Shown: positions 45,851 to 57,649, counted from the first letter of the stretch. The stretch: DNA of 64,000 nt from Massospora cicadina (GCA_022478985.1 JAKSZP010005263.1:310001-374000); one strand, 5' to 3'. Notes: generated from the sequence alone by a model not told the origin. A program made the numbers and translations.

Positions 45851-46860
45851 GCCTAGATTCATCCTAAGAAGTTGTGCAATAAAGGTTGTGGTATTACATA
45901 AATGGTATCTAAATGACCAGTTACAGTTTAATCTAGATATGTCTTTAAATTTGTTTTCAAACGGAAATAGGACTTTTATAAATTTAATATCATCAAAAAG
46001 AGAAAAATGCAGCCAGTTTCAAAAAACTCTTATTCATATATACTTAAGGTATAGAACTACCATGGATGGTAGTTTTGTGTTATTGGCTAAAATCTTTTCA
46101 TGTCCCATCAAATTGATTCAGGCCATTACCAATTTACCTTTAAAAGTAGTGTTTCTTTGACCAATCTTTCAGTTGGTCATCTCTACCGTTGAATAAAGGC
46201 TATTTTAATCTATTTATTTATCCTATGATACCTTTTGCTGGCTGTCAGGATCTAAAATGATGGCAATTCAAAATCCCTACTCCTGAATCAAGCCCTGAAT
46301 AGGTGACTATTGAGCCCTCATGATTGAGACTCGTCCTTGAAGGCAACAACGATAATTCAAATAAGGAAGCATTGCATGCATGAGAATAAATGGAGTTGTC
46401 TTGTAAAATTACACCTCCGCTTCCCATACCTCGAGAGGTGTGACCCCTACCATTGCAGTAATGTGGACAATGTACAACAATGAGGTCATCAAACAGAGAG
46501 TTGATCTGGAAGGCTGAGAAATATTCTGATTGTACAGGGCCATGGAGGTCCCCTATGCACTACATCCCCACATATATTACAGATATTTACACTTTTTACA
46601 TCAATAAAGTATTCTATTTTGAATCATATATTTGTCTTCATCAGCTTCTCTGTTAGTTTACAGCTTTAAAACCATTTTCAAACTTAGGCTACATTCCAGA
46701 GAACTGTTGCACTTAGATAGGTATGCTAACTACATGTTGCTCCGAGCTGTTCAAGTGGAAACATCTATCATCAAAATGGATAATAAAACAGTCAAGAAAA
46801 CCAACCTGCTGATTAGTTAAGAAGCATACTTAATGGATTGACACCACTTAGTGGGAATGA
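45850..46860. other. AT-rich sequence, possible LTR remnants, no gene
   Basis: Short open frames (45816-46160, 46632-46820) look like chance. CATCAATAAAGTATTC near 46600 could be an LTR poly(A) signal belonging to relic D. I found no repeat partner. Confidence 0.3.
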
Positions 46861-48534
46861 CCTTTCCTACAGCCTGAATACCTCGAGTTTTGGGCAACCT
46901 TCCAATTTACTATACAATCCTTTGACCATAATCAGTATCAACCTTAATATGAGAACCTCAATGAGATAATTCAACAACTATTGACCGGCATATACTCCAT
47001 GGGTGGTTGCTATAGACGCTCTTACGCCTCTTTAATGCCTTCCACAATGTAGAATTTATATACCTCGGCCCTACTACCCTTATGAGATTGGCTTTGGATA
47101 CATAACGCTATCACGAAGCTTCATCCATCCAGCCATAAATCACCTCCTAAGAATTATCTAGTTGCATTTTTTTATGAAGTATCCTGACAACTAAGGCTTA
47201 TTTATTCTCTAAACCAAGTATTGTCAATTTCTATAACGCTGCCACCTCATTAATTTGCAACAATTGGAAAGCCATTACTGATACTTTTAGTTAATCAACA
47301 AGACCTGCAATCAACTCTCAGTGTTAGATAATAAAATATCAGGTACCATAAGAGAAAGCTTCTTCAAAATGTGCAGTTCCTTGAAGTCAACTATAACCAA
47401 TGATATAACTAGGTTTAAGTTATTATTAGGACCCTCCAGCAACACTACCAGGAGTTAGCTCTATTGATATATCTTTCAGGTGTGAAGAGCCCAAAGGTCC
47501 CTATGTGCCACAAAACCTTCCGGTCCCATGGTGCCTATTATGGTGATCCCACAGACTCCTGGAAACAGGACGCTCTAATGGAGCTTGCTGCCTTATAGAA
47601 TCAAGTATGCAATGTGGCTCAATGTTGTAAGCTCCATGTAGATGTAGTCCCTCTTGACTCCAGAGTCTTGATTGAGCCCTTGTCAGATAAAATGGATAAT
47701 TTTAAAGAGTTCTTAAGCTCACTGATAGTTACATCACTTAACTTGAACAAACCTGTTGCAGGTTTAAAGCTCACAAAAGTAGCTTTAAGAGTCATCTGAA
47801 CCTCTAACATGCTAAAAGTTAAGCTCTGAAGGAGCAGGTTGCCCATAAAGCCTCCATTACCTTTCTAAACCAAAATTGGGATGAGATTCAGGAGAATCTA
47901 GAAGGATTAAGATGACGATTGGATCAATAGGAACTTACAACTATTAATAACATGGAATTATGTGCCTGCACCAGTTCTTGGCGTCAAAACTCTTTCCCAC
48001 CACTCTTGTGACTAGCTTTAAGCCTAGATTCTATAATTAATTCACTCCAGGGCAGTAAAGCATTGCCTCCCTCCTGTAATCTTATGAAAGCTAAATGGAA
48101 AAGGCCACAAACAATCAAAAGATAATGCATATCCATTCCTGTCTGAAGAGAGCTGCCCAGGAAATTACAACTCCCCATTAAAAAGTTTATTACATCTTGG
48201 AACAAGTCCATACCTCCCAAATCCAGGAATTCAGAAGCAACAAAACCTTGGACAATCAGAAGCAGGCCCTCATGCCACTTGTTTGAATAAAGGAGAAGGT
48301 CATGTGGAATTCACCAGCTGCTTCAATGCCCAAGAAAAACCATTGCAACCACCAATTGCATCATTTTGTGTGACAAATAACAGCATTCATATCCACGTTG
48401 GGATCTTATCCTGAGGTTCATAAGCACACGATTGGCCAGAACAACTTCATCTGCATCCAGAAAATTAAGGGAGCACTCAATGATTTTCTTCGTCTACCTT
48501 GCATCCCAAATCCTCCACATCCAATTCCTCCAGC
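46860..48534 (+). pseudogene. Probable gag of gypsy relic D
   Basis: Heavily stopped plus-strand sequence with leucine-rich, coiled-coil-like stretches, such as DKMDNFKEFLSSLIVTSLN in the open piece 47614-47799. Position and style match Gyp-1 gag at 6900-7560, but residue-level similarity is weak. The chromodomain element interrupts at 48535, and a matching protease lies beyond it at 54030, so I place this in D. Confidence 0.4.
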
Positions 48535-49190
48535 TGTAACAGGCGGGTTCAAACCAATACGCGACAAAGAATTGGGCAGTAAGAGCCATGTTACTGACCA
48601 TACTAGGTACAGGCTGGCGGAGGCCCATCCCCAAGCCCGACTGCCATGTATCTTCATCACCATGTATTCTCTTACCACTGTTCCCACAACGCTGCACATC
48701 AACAGCAGAGACTGGGACCAGGAAAGGGCTGAGAACAACGCCAACACCACACTGAGCTCACTGGTTGAGCTCATAGTTTTTGATTTAATCCGCTTATAAT
48801 TCTTTAAATAAAATAATGTTTTTCTGAGCAAGCAAATATTCTTTATTTGAATTCCGTTTTTTTTCATAGAAGATGCTACTGCCCTTCAGTGCTGCGACGT
48901 CCTCCTCTAAATAGTGAACTGCTAATATGGAATAAGCTTTTATTTTGATTAAACTCTTCCAAGCCACAACCACCACATCATTAGCAAATAATTTGCCATT
49001 CCACCAGATCACCATCCACTCCTTGTGTAAGCCCATCATCATTATTTGAATGTGATTCGGCTTTAGGAAGGCGCTTTTATCCAGTTCCAAACTTAATGAG
49101 TTCAATGCCCGTTGAATCAGGGCCACATTCAAATTGAACTCCACTCAATCCAAACCAATGTACGGATCAGGTGCCTCCTGATCCATTACA
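48535..49190 (-). repeat. Chromovirus 3' LTR
   Basis: 656 bp. Near its start is the perfect palindrome GGATCAGG-TGCCT-CCTGATCC (49164-49184). The polypurine tract lies immediately outside: on the minus strand, CAGGGGGGTGA precedes TGTAATGG. Confidence 0.92.
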
Positions 49191-49582
49191 TCACCCCCCT
49201 GTGAAGACCAGAACTCCCAAACCTTCTCTGGGCATCGCGCACAGTCCTCCTTCATTTGCCACATCACCTCCTCCACCGGATAGCCCTTCCACTTCACCAG
49301 CATTTGCTGCCAGCCTCTCACCCGCTTGGCATACAGTATCCGTTCCACCTCATATTCTGGCACCTCCCCCTCTCTAGGATTCAGTGGTCCTGGACGCTCC
49401 AGCCCCTCACCCCTGAATGCCTGTAGCTGTAAAGCATGAATCACCGGATGGGCTCTGGAACCTGCTGCTAAACTCAACATAAAGACGTCCCAATTAATGG
49501 CTTGGATGATCTGGTATGAGCCCAAAAACTTTGGACCTAGCTTATGACCCTTGACCGGGATGGCATAGTTCTTGGCCACCAC
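49145..49582 (-). CDS. Chromovirus integrase C-terminus with GPY/F module and chromodomain
   Basis: A 145-codon open piece. Residues 14-26 (KLGPKFLGSYQII) are the GPY/F module with Ser for Pro. Residues 77-125 are a chromodomain: YEVERIL, then a basic turn, LVKWKGYPVEE and a final Trp-containing helix. Known chromodomains of this type bind methylated histone H3 and steer integration to heterochromatin. The frame runs through the polypurine tract and ends 46 bp inside the LTR. It is an open fragment of a larger, broken pol. Confidence 0.85.
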   Translation of the reverse strand: MVAKNYAIPVKGHKLGPKFLGSYQIIQAINWDVFMLSLAAGSRAHPVIHALQLQAFRGEGLERPGPLNPREGEVPEYEVERILYAKRVRGWQQMLVKWKGYPVEEVMWQMKEDCARCPEKVWEFWSSQGGDVMDQEAPDPYIGLD

Positions 49583-49599
49583 TAATACCCAGTCCCCAG

Positions 49600-50330
49600 G
49601 CTCAAATGTTGGATCCAGCGCCCTTCAACGATCTGCCTGTCACTTCTGCTGAGATATTGCCTGCTCCAAGTTTCCTCGTAGCTTCTACCTGATATCTGAC
49701 ATGGTATATAATATCTCATCCGCCCTCTGACATATGGCACCCACAGATCCCAGTTCGATCTGCGGTTGAGTCCATGATTTTCAAATAAATGGTGACATTC
49801 CTGTTGAGTATTGAGAGTGATTGTTGTAAGCGAACTGGGCCATCCAAACCCAAGAAACCCAGTCATCCTACCAATTGGACACGTGACACCAAAGATACTG
49901 TTCAAGTATCTGATTTACCCTCTCTGTTTGTCCATCAGATTGCGGATGGTACGCTGAGGACCAACCAGGCTTGATTTCCAAATTTTCCAGCAAACTTGAC
50001 CAGAATTCTGAAACAAAAATGGTGGGCCACGGTCTAAAGTGATCTCCTCAGGTAATCCATGTCAGGAGAACACCTCATTGATGAAAATACTCACCGCATC
50101 CTTTGCAGAAAAACTCCCAGTACATGGGAAGAACTCAGCATTATTGGTAAGTCTATTCACGACCACCATAACCACATCCTTCCCCTGCACCTTTGGGAGT
50201 CCCACTATGAAATCGACACTAATTGAACTCTAAGAGGCTTGTGGTATTGGCAGCAGATTCAACTTACCCAATGGTGGTTTTCTCGATGGCTTTGACTATG
50301 CACATACCAAACACTCCCACATGTACTTCT
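49600..50330 (-). pseudogene. Chromovirus integrase core
   Basis: MWECLVCA near 50296-50320 is the end of the zinc finger. ISVDFIVGLPKVQGKDVVMVV (about 50185-50250, shown here in part of its length) holds the first catalytic Asp. [14 protein letters not shown] (about 50020-50062) holds the second. A further piece (49582-49905) covers the region after the Glu. Stops and frameshifts separate the parts. Confidence 0.85.
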
Positions 50331-50399
50331 GGACATCCTTACAAAGGCCGGCCACAATTACTCCCGCTTCACCAATATCATTATCTTTCCTACTCCAAG

Positions 50400-50590
50400 G
50401 CTTTGTGATCCGTCCAGATAACAAACGGATGCTGGCATAGAGCAGGTGATGTTGCCACTCACGCAAGGTCGCCATCACTGCCAACAGTTCCTTATCATAT
50501 ATCAGGTAGTTCATTTCCGTGAGGAGCAACTTACAGCTGAAGTAACATATGGGATGCTCCAACCTGTCTTCCCCTTCCTGAAGCAATACT
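50400..50590 (-). pseudogene. Chromovirus RNase H, fused to integrase by a deletion
   Basis: LLQEGEDRLEHPICYFSCKL and DKELLAVMATLREWQHHLL are RNase H blocks, the second with the catalytic Glu. The frame 50296-50586 then jumps within about 35 codons to the Cys pair of the integrase finger. The last part of RNase H and the two His of the HHCC finger are therefore missing. Confidence 0.8.
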
Positions 50591-50649
50591 GCTCTTACAA
50601 CGTAATTTCAAACGTCCGTCTTGACCACAAAGGGTTTTCTGGGGTCTGG

Positions 50650-51600
50650 ATGGGCCAGTACAGGTGCGGTAAGTAACTTACCCTTCAATAATTCAAATGC
50701 CCGTGCTTCTTCCTTTCCCATATGAATGGAACATCTTGGGTTAAGCGCGTATGCAGTAAGGCCATCAGGGAATGATTTTTCACAAACTGGTGAAGGAAGT
50801 TCAATGTTTTAAAAAACTTTGCACCCCCATCTGATTTTTGGGGGATTTCCATTCCTACACCACCCAGAGCTTATCCAGACACCCCCAATCCATTCCAGAA
50901 TACCACGTTGCCAAAGAATTTTACTGAGCTTCAGTTGGACTCACACTTGGAGGGCTTCAACCTTAAACCCACATGGCCAATCGCCCCCAAAACTTTCCAG
51001 ACATCTCATACATGCTCCTCCGGGACCACGAGAATATTAGAATATCATCCTTATAAGTGGCGCAGCATCTACCAATCATATTCCCCAAGGACATGGTCAA
51101 TCATCCACTGGAGAACCGCCGGGGCATTCCTCAGCCCAAAACGGCATCATGCAATTTTGGTACACCCCTAGGTGGTACTTGAACGCTGACTATTGCTGGT
51201 GCTCTGGTATCACCAGTATCTGATTAAATGCATCTGTGAAGTTAAGCTTTGTAAACATCATGCATAAGTAACCATTGGAAGAATGTCCTCCAACAGGGGC
51301 ATTGGATATGGATCTGGCTCTGTGACCCTGTTTAAGCATCTTAAATCCACACATGGGCGTAAATTGCCACTCGCCTTCAATACTAGCAATACAGGAGACA
51401 CCACTGGACATATGGTAGGCTTAATTAATCCATTGTTCAACATAGACTCCACATGACCCTCCAATGCTTCTCTGGCACATTCATTAAGAGCATAGACTGG
51501 GCATCCCCTGGGAAGCTCCAACCCCTCCTTGAACTGAAATAAAAACGTGAAAGAGCTCATAGGGGAAAAAGGCAAACTTCTGATGGGACCAAATACACTA
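50650..51600 (-). pseudogene. Chromovirus reverse transcriptase
   Basis: LELPRGCPVYALNECAREAL and SPVLLVLKASGNLRPCVDLR (in 51258-51575) are the finger motifs. KLNFTDAFNQILV (near 51190-51260) is motif A with a stretch altered. T-Y-K-D-D-I-L-I-F-S (about 51028-51058) is motif C, with both Asp present, unlike the YLND copies elsewhere in the window. Confidence 0.85.
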
Positions 51601-51776
51601 TGAAGTTGCTATATTTGGGTGGTAGCTCTACCTCCTGCATCCCCCCCTAAGCTCCTGCATCTGCTCAGGATGTCGGCCCCCACCTCCATCTTCCATGTCA
51701 TACGAGGTCCAATCTGCAGTGACAAGGTAATTGTCTTATGCAAAAAATCAATCTGTGGCTGGAAGTGATGCCACCA

Positions 51777-52010
51777 TCACATCCCCAGTACCACAGGGTG
51801 GGCTAGATTCCGGATCACACAGAAACCCTCCTTCAACCAAAAGGGGTTCTGACAAACAACAATCAGGGGCTCCAGAACCCACGATGGGGCTCTTCTTGAC
51901 ACATAAGCAAACACTACCTCAGGTCCCCTTCTCATCTCCAACTTCAAACTTTCTGCTAAAGCGAACTCCACATAATTTTTCTTGGCCCCTGTATCCACCA
52001 TTGCCAGCAC
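51777..52010 (-). CDS. Chromovirus aspartic protease
   Basis: A 77-codon open piece. AMVDTGAKKNYVEFALAESL holds the catalytic D-T-G, and HPVVLGM at the end is the conserved second motif. It is the only gypsy protease in the window with an intact active-site triplet. It is part of a broken pol, so it is called a fragment. Confidence 0.8.
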   Translation of the reverse strand: MLAMVDTGAKKNYVEFALAESLKLEMRRGPEVVFAYVSRRAPSWVLEPLIVVCQNPFWLKEGFCVIRNLAHPVVLGM

Positions 52011-52099
52011 CTTCTCTGTCTGACCATGTTAGTATAACTCCACAAAAATAAATAGCCTAGGATAAAGCGAAGAAGTAGGTTTAATGTCAGAAGCATTCT

Positions 52100-52860
52100 C
52101 AGATTTCAAAATTTCAGTTAAGTAAGGTCAGGGACTATGGCTCTGCCCAGGTCCCTGCCTGTTCTCCCCAACTTCTCTCTGCTTTCCTGCAGGATCCCCC
52201 ATGGATATTCCCAAAGTTCAAGGGAGAACCCCGCCAACCCCCTCGTCCTCTGCTGGCTACAGCGGGCAACTGGATCCTTCCTGGGGACATTGAATCCTCT
52301 TGCCGGTTACCTGCCAACGCCAATTGTTTCTCCACTTGCACCGCCAAAGCAATTTCCTCCACCAACAAACCCTGAACTTTAGCAGCCGCCATAGCGGCCA
52401 ACATGTCCACTCGCAGCCCTTGTCTAAACATTCGTGATGATTGCAAATCCAAGACTCTCGCTGCTTTTGCCAATGGGTGGAAAATCTGCTCATATTCTTC
52501 CACTGATCCTCAGCTGACACACTTTCAACAAAGATGACCACGCCTCATCCTGCACCTCATCCAGACAGGCCTCCTGGTCAAACCAGTCCACACACTTATC
52601 CATGGATCTGGGAAGGCGACCTTGCTACTCAACCAACAATTGCACTCACCCAGCAAGTTCCAGGGGTAGTGCCTCCACAATTTTCGCGATCTGTAACGAG
52701 AAAGGGGTCTCCCCACCCATTGCTTGAGCCAACCGCACCTGAAAAGGAATCCACAATACCACTTTGTGGATCTTCTCTAAAGCTTCCATGGGCAACGCAG
52801 CCTAACCTTTTGGGGATTTAGGTACCCCCTTCATTCCTCCATCTTAACAGGTCTTGAACT
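52100..52860 (-). pseudogene. Chromovirus gag relic
   Basis: In 52135-52503, YEQIFHPLAKAARVLD and FRQGLRVDMLAAMA are typical of the capsid-like domain of fungal and vertebrate chromoviruses. Upstream pieces (52525-52716) are frameshifted. No CCHC knuckle was seen before the protease. Confidence 0.75.
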
Positions 52861-53014
52861 ACACACTTGAATCACCTCTCTTATTACAAATATGAGCGAG
52901 AAGCTCACCTTCACCTCTATCAACACAGGGTGGTACCATTCCTCCCCTATCGGGGCCACCACCTCTTCTTGAGGCCCCACAAGACTGACAGAAAAGTATT
53001 TGAGTTGCATCTAA

Positions 53015-53670
53015 TGCAATGGGCGGGTTCGTGCCAATATGCAATGAACAAATTGGGCAGTAATAGCCAAGTTACTGACCATACTAGGTACAGGCTGGCA
53101 GAGGCCTATCCCCAAACCTGACTGACATGTCTTGTCATTGCCACATATTCTTGTACCAGTGTTCTTATAACGCTGCACATCAACAGCCGAGACTGGGACC
53201 AGGAAAGGGCCGAGAATGACACCAGTGCCACGCTGAGCTCACTGGTTGAGCTCATAGTTTTGAACTGATCCACTTATAATTTTTTAATAAAATTAATGTT
53301 TTTCTGAGCAAGCAAATATTCTTTATTTGAATTCCGTTTTTCCTCATAGAATATGCTACTGCCCTTCAGTGCTGCGACGTCCTCCTCTAAATAGTGAACT
53401 GCTAATATGGAATAAGCTTTTCTTTTGATTAAACTCTTCCAAGCCCCAACCACCATATCATTAGCAAATAATTTGCCATTCCACCAGATCACCATCCACG
53501 CCTTGCGTAAGCCCATCATCATTCTGTGGATGTTATTCGGGTTTGAAATGGCGATTTTATCCAGTTCTGAACATACCAAGCTCTATGCCCATTGAATCAG
53601 GGCCACATTCAGATTAAACTCCACTCAATCTGAACCAATGTACAGATCAGGTGCCTCCTGATCCGTTACA
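53015..53670 (-). repeat. Chromovirus 5' LTR
   Basis: 656 bp, same length as the other LTR. Sequence just inside it (minus strand from 53014: TTAGATGCAACTCAAATAC) does not begin TGG. Its CAAATA and GCAA blocks could pair with TATTTG...TTGC of the LTR, hinting at self-priming, but the match is imperfect. Confidence 0.9.
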
Positions 53671-53675
53671 TCAGC

Positions 53676-54360
53676 CATCATCAGGTGCATGTTGTCAATA
53701 ACCAGAAAATCTGATACCTCAATACTCTTACTAAAATTTAATCCTTCATAGCATCAATAATTGTCATAAGAGACTCGCCAAGGAGGAGTGAAAAGGGTTC
53801 TCAGCATAAAGGTTAAGGCACCTCATGCAGAATACCTGTACTACCACAAAAATGTTTAGTGACATTTAATGAGTCTAATGTTATTGTACAAGTTGAAGAT
53901 GAAATAGTACCTGTTGCTAATAAAAAACCTGATAATGCTTAATTTTACTTATGATGAATCTCATATGTTACTCACTATCCCCCACAGAACAGGAGCTTAG
54001 TTACATGCGTCAACATTCAAGTCCATAAAATTTTCTGTCCACGCCATTATCAACAGTGGTTCCCCAGGAATGTCATTTTGTCTAAATTAATGAAGCGCAT
54101 TATAAATCGCTCCATATTAGCCACATAACATGAAATATGGCATGGCTGGACCATAATGCACACTTTCCAATGGAGCCTTTTCCTCACAGCCCCATTCACT
54201 ATGGAAACCTTTATTGAATACCCCATTTATTGCACTAGACAACCCAAGTAATGACCTTCTCCTCAGGATTCGGCTTCTCTGGGACTATTATGCTGTCTTT
54301 CACTATTAGAGAGATTTTTATCCCTTCTGGGACACTAGGTCTTATTGGTTTTTAACCTCC
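53676..54360 (+). pseudogene. Relic D protease region
   Basis: Resumes after the chromovirus. SNVIVQVEDEIVPVANKKP (about 53876-53930) resembles the stretch before protease in Gyp-1. HAIINSGSPGMSFCLN (about 54041-54088) is the active-site loop with N-S-G for D-S-G. Confidence 0.5.
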
Positions 54361-55780
54361 AATGACGCCAAGAGGGAGTCAAAGCTTGGGCTTTCCCATT
54401 AGAAAAAAACATATAGATTAACCAGCATGAGTATCCTGAAAGGGGCTCTCATGTATGGATATCCCCTCCTAGAGTAGATGGCCAATAAGGCATGCCTAAC
54501 TATTTTATAAAACGACCCTTATACCGCCAAAGTCCCAGATTATCATTGACACCTAGGCTTATATCAGAATTCCCTTAGGACAGTTGCTGAAGATATGAGG
54601 CATAGACAAATCATCCGCCAAAGAGGTCCTGACCTGTCCAATAATTTTAGATCCTACTGTCAGAATTCTGGCTAGGTGGGCTGTTCGCTTGGTTCTAGCC
54701 CAGAATTCCAACAATATGGCAGACGTGGTATGCTTAGAATATTGCGCTTCCTGAGAGAAAGAGGCCAAAGTTCTCCTAAGTCCAAAACCTTCACCCTTGT
54801 TGGAGAAGAGATTCAAGATATTAAACTATATTATGGGATAGTAAGTTAAGTGATAGTTTATTAGGATAGAGCCCTGCATTATTCAAAGTACAAGGCTAAA
54901 AGTGAGAGGCGAGTGAATTGACAAAATCATGAGGTAAGATACAAAGAGATATATATCAAATGAATGCCTAGCGTAGTTAAATTCTTGACATCAGTTGCCT
55001 ATAAAATAGTAGTAATAATTCATAAGTGCTGTTAATACATTAATGATCAATTACCCTCAGCTTAGTCACTGGTAATCATAAGACTTAAATTTTGTTAGAA
55101 TTAATCCTCAATAGTTTTAGATTATTTAGTATTTACTACAAACAAAATTAAATACCTCAGCCTTTAGTAGCTGGTAATTCATAACCCTAGGTGGTGGAAT
55201 GGTCATTGCTCGCTCTACTATTAGATTATTGGCATTCCGCCAGCAATATGATTATCTTCAGCATTATTCGCTGGTCAATCCTAAAATGAATATCTAATTG
55301 TAATGTCCTTAGCACCAATCGCCAGTGATCCCAACAACCTTGAATTTGAACTGTCAAACCGCCATAATCAATTTATAATTATACTATTGACATTCTCAAT
55401 TCCAGTCACTAGTGTCAAGTTACTAACAATTAATTATAAAATTCCAATAATCCTCAGCATAGTTTGAAAGTTATCATAATATCATAAGATCCATTGGGGA
55501 TTATTCTTAACACTTCAATTTTAGCTCAACTCAAGTTAATCAAGAGCCATTTTACCTTTCCTTAATGATTAAATATCAATGAGATGAGACCCCATATAAA
55601 AGACTTCACTCAGAATAAGGAAAAATCTGACACCTGATTATCCTAGATCCATATCAGTGCTGCTGGCTAAACTCACTGAAAAGCCTAGGACAATGGGGAC
55701 TATAAGCATACCGTAAATCTTTGTCTCCTTCTTGTAGAGGCCATAGACGACGATTGAGCTTTTGGAAGTCTGGAGAGTTT
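54360..55780. other. Extra AT-rich sequence between D protease and RT, with degenerate repeats
   Basis: The protease-to-RT distance is about 950 bp longer than in Gyp-1 or E, so roughly 54840-55780 is probably an insertion. It holds about six diverged repeats built on CTCAGC...AGTCRCTGGTAATC, near 55055, 55157, 55256, 55307, 55392 and 55450. CCCATATAAAAGACTTC near 55590 looks like a TATA region, so an old solo LTR is possible. The minus-strand open piece 54559-54816 shows no domain. Related sequence occurs near 3140-3240. Confidence 0.4.
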
Positions 55781-55789
55781 AGTTAAAAA

Positions 55790-56869
55790 CACCCCCATTA
55801 GTAGCTCTAGTTGAAACCTCTGTTGGCTATGAGCTCACTAGGGAACAACAAGGTCAAGTTATGAAATTACTGAAGGAATATTTGTAACTCTTATCAACCT
55901 CTACCTATAATTCTAGGAAATGAATGGCAATTTGAATCACGGTGAGACTGGGGACAACACACATTTGGTCCCATTCAGTCAAAAATTAAAGTTGAAGAGG
56001 TTCGAGTGTTTGTTAAGCTCAAGCAACTACTTGAAGCTGGACCATTGGTGCCTTCGCTTAGCCCATGAGCTTCCCCTCTGCTATTAGTTTGGAAGTAGGA
56101 TGGCAGTTATCACGTGGTAATAGACTATTGATGACTTAATTCCATTACTAAGGAGGACAGTTACCCCTTTGCTCATATAGATGACTCTCTCTTCTTGCTT
56201 GCTGTGTCACAGTATTTTTCTGCTATGTTTTTTGCCATCAGATACTTGCAAGTAAAGTTATCCCCTGAAGATCAGTCCAAAATTGCGCTTATAGCCAATG
56301 AGGTGCTATCTGAGCCAATGTATATTCCCCAGGGCCTTTGCAATGCGTCTTCCACCTTTTAAGGCGCCATAAATAAGATCCTAGGTGACTTAAAGAAGAA
56401 TTGTGTCCTTGAGTACCTTAATGATATCACTGTCTTCATGAAAACATTCAACAGCCATGTGAAACACCTTCAAAAAAGACTTTCAGTATTAGTAAGCGCT
56501 TGAAAAAAATTAAGCTTTCAAACTTCTCTTTCTTTCAATCAGAAATTGAACTTCTTGAACATTAGGTCTCAAACATGGTATTCAGCACATCCAGGATAAA
56601 GTCGCTGCCATTAAGAATATGCCACTCCCTCAGAGCAGTAGGGATATTCAAGTATTTCTTGGTATGGCAGATTATTATCGTCATTTCCTCACTTAGCTTG
56701 CCAATTTAGCTTTACCCTTGTCTATCTTCTACAAATGATTGTACCACCAAGTGTCAGCAGGAACAACAGTCTCTAATGCATTGCAGACTGCTCTTTGTAC
56801 TAAACTGTATTAGTTACTCTGCACTTTGATTAACCCTTTTTCCTTTTCACTGACGCTAGTCATGTTGCT
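55790..56869 (+). pseudogene. Relic D reverse transcriptase and start of RNase H
   Basis: TREQQGQVMKLLKEYL opens the region. Finger, palm and YIPQGLCNAS-like motifs follow in shifted frames. CVLEYLNDITVFM (about 56403-56441) is motif C with Y-L-N-D. RNase H begins with FTDAS at about 56846-56860, where element E inserted at 56870. Confidence 0.75.
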
Positions 56870-57343
56870 TGTTGGGATTCATACCCAAATCCAAGATTAG
56901 GATGAGGTAATTGATGTGAATCTAACCCAAACTGTCAAATTATTAGGGATAATCCACACGAAAATCACTGAATTGCAACAATGGGGATAATCCCCATCTA
57001 ATTTAAAGCTCTACAATTGGGATTCAAGCCCAATTTATGCATCGAATAAAATTATATTTAGGTAATGATCAATAGAGCTTGGCTTAGTACGCATGGAAAT
57101 TGATTACAAACCTGATGGATCTTTCTTATAATTTCATTTCTAAGCAAAAAAATATTACAATCTTTTATCTATTTTATGTTAAGATTATGTATATATTTAT
57201 TTAGAATTATCTGTCCAGATGAAGCATCTGGATTAAGACTTCCCAGCCTTAAGAAGCAATAAAGATATAATCCAACTACCTCAAACCAGGTCCCCTGGCC
57301 AATTATTATTAGTAAACGTGGTAAATTACCCGCGGTCCTGACA
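56870..57343 (+). repeat. Element E 5' LTR
   Basis: 474 bp, TGTTGGGATTC...CCTGACA. The primer-binding site TGGTGCTCCCTGCCAGG starts at 57348 after a short AAAC spacer. A GCAATAAAGATA signal lies near 57257. Confidence 0.9.
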
Positions 57344-57649
57344 AAACTGGTGCTCCCTGCCAGGTACACCCTTAGTTCACAGTGAAAATATAAAAATAAA
57401 ATTTAACAATGGACAACCATGATTCAGCGTCAGATCTCTTTTTAGATCTGGAATGCCTTAAACCTTTGACGTAGTTACCTGTTATGATTTGTAGGATGAG
57501 GTAATGAATTTTCGCCCTTGAACTAAGTAAAATCAAACTTTGAGATGTGACTACCGAGCTCAAAAGTGAAATTTGGCAGTTAACCCCTCTTGGTGCTACC
57601 AAATCGGCCTTTGTGCCGCCCATAATTAGATTGACTTAATAATGAGGAT

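Larger units (their letters stand above)
48535..53670 (-). mobile_element. Chromodomain Ty3/gypsy element (chromovirus)
   Basis: Two 656-bp LTRs (53015-53670 is 5', 48535-49190 is 3' on the minus strand) begin TGTAAYGGATC. Flanks CCAGC (48530-48534) and TCAGC (53671-53675) are a 5-bp target duplication with one transition. The order is gag, D-T-G protease, RT, RNase H, integrase, chromodomain. LTRs are more alike than those of Gyp-1, and the protease and chromodomain frames are open, so it is the youngest gypsy element here. It is still dead: frames are broken and a deletion joins RNase H to integrase. At 5.1 kb it is slightly short. Confidence 0.93.

Noticed and set aside
48418..48867. 149-codon minus-strand frame overlapping the chromovirus 3' LTR
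   Set aside because: It spans the LTR and flanking DNA, crosses the element boundary and has no recognisable domain.
54950..55490. CRISPR-like array
   Set aside because: The repeats are short, diverged and irregularly spaced, and the rest of the window is eukaryotic retroelements.
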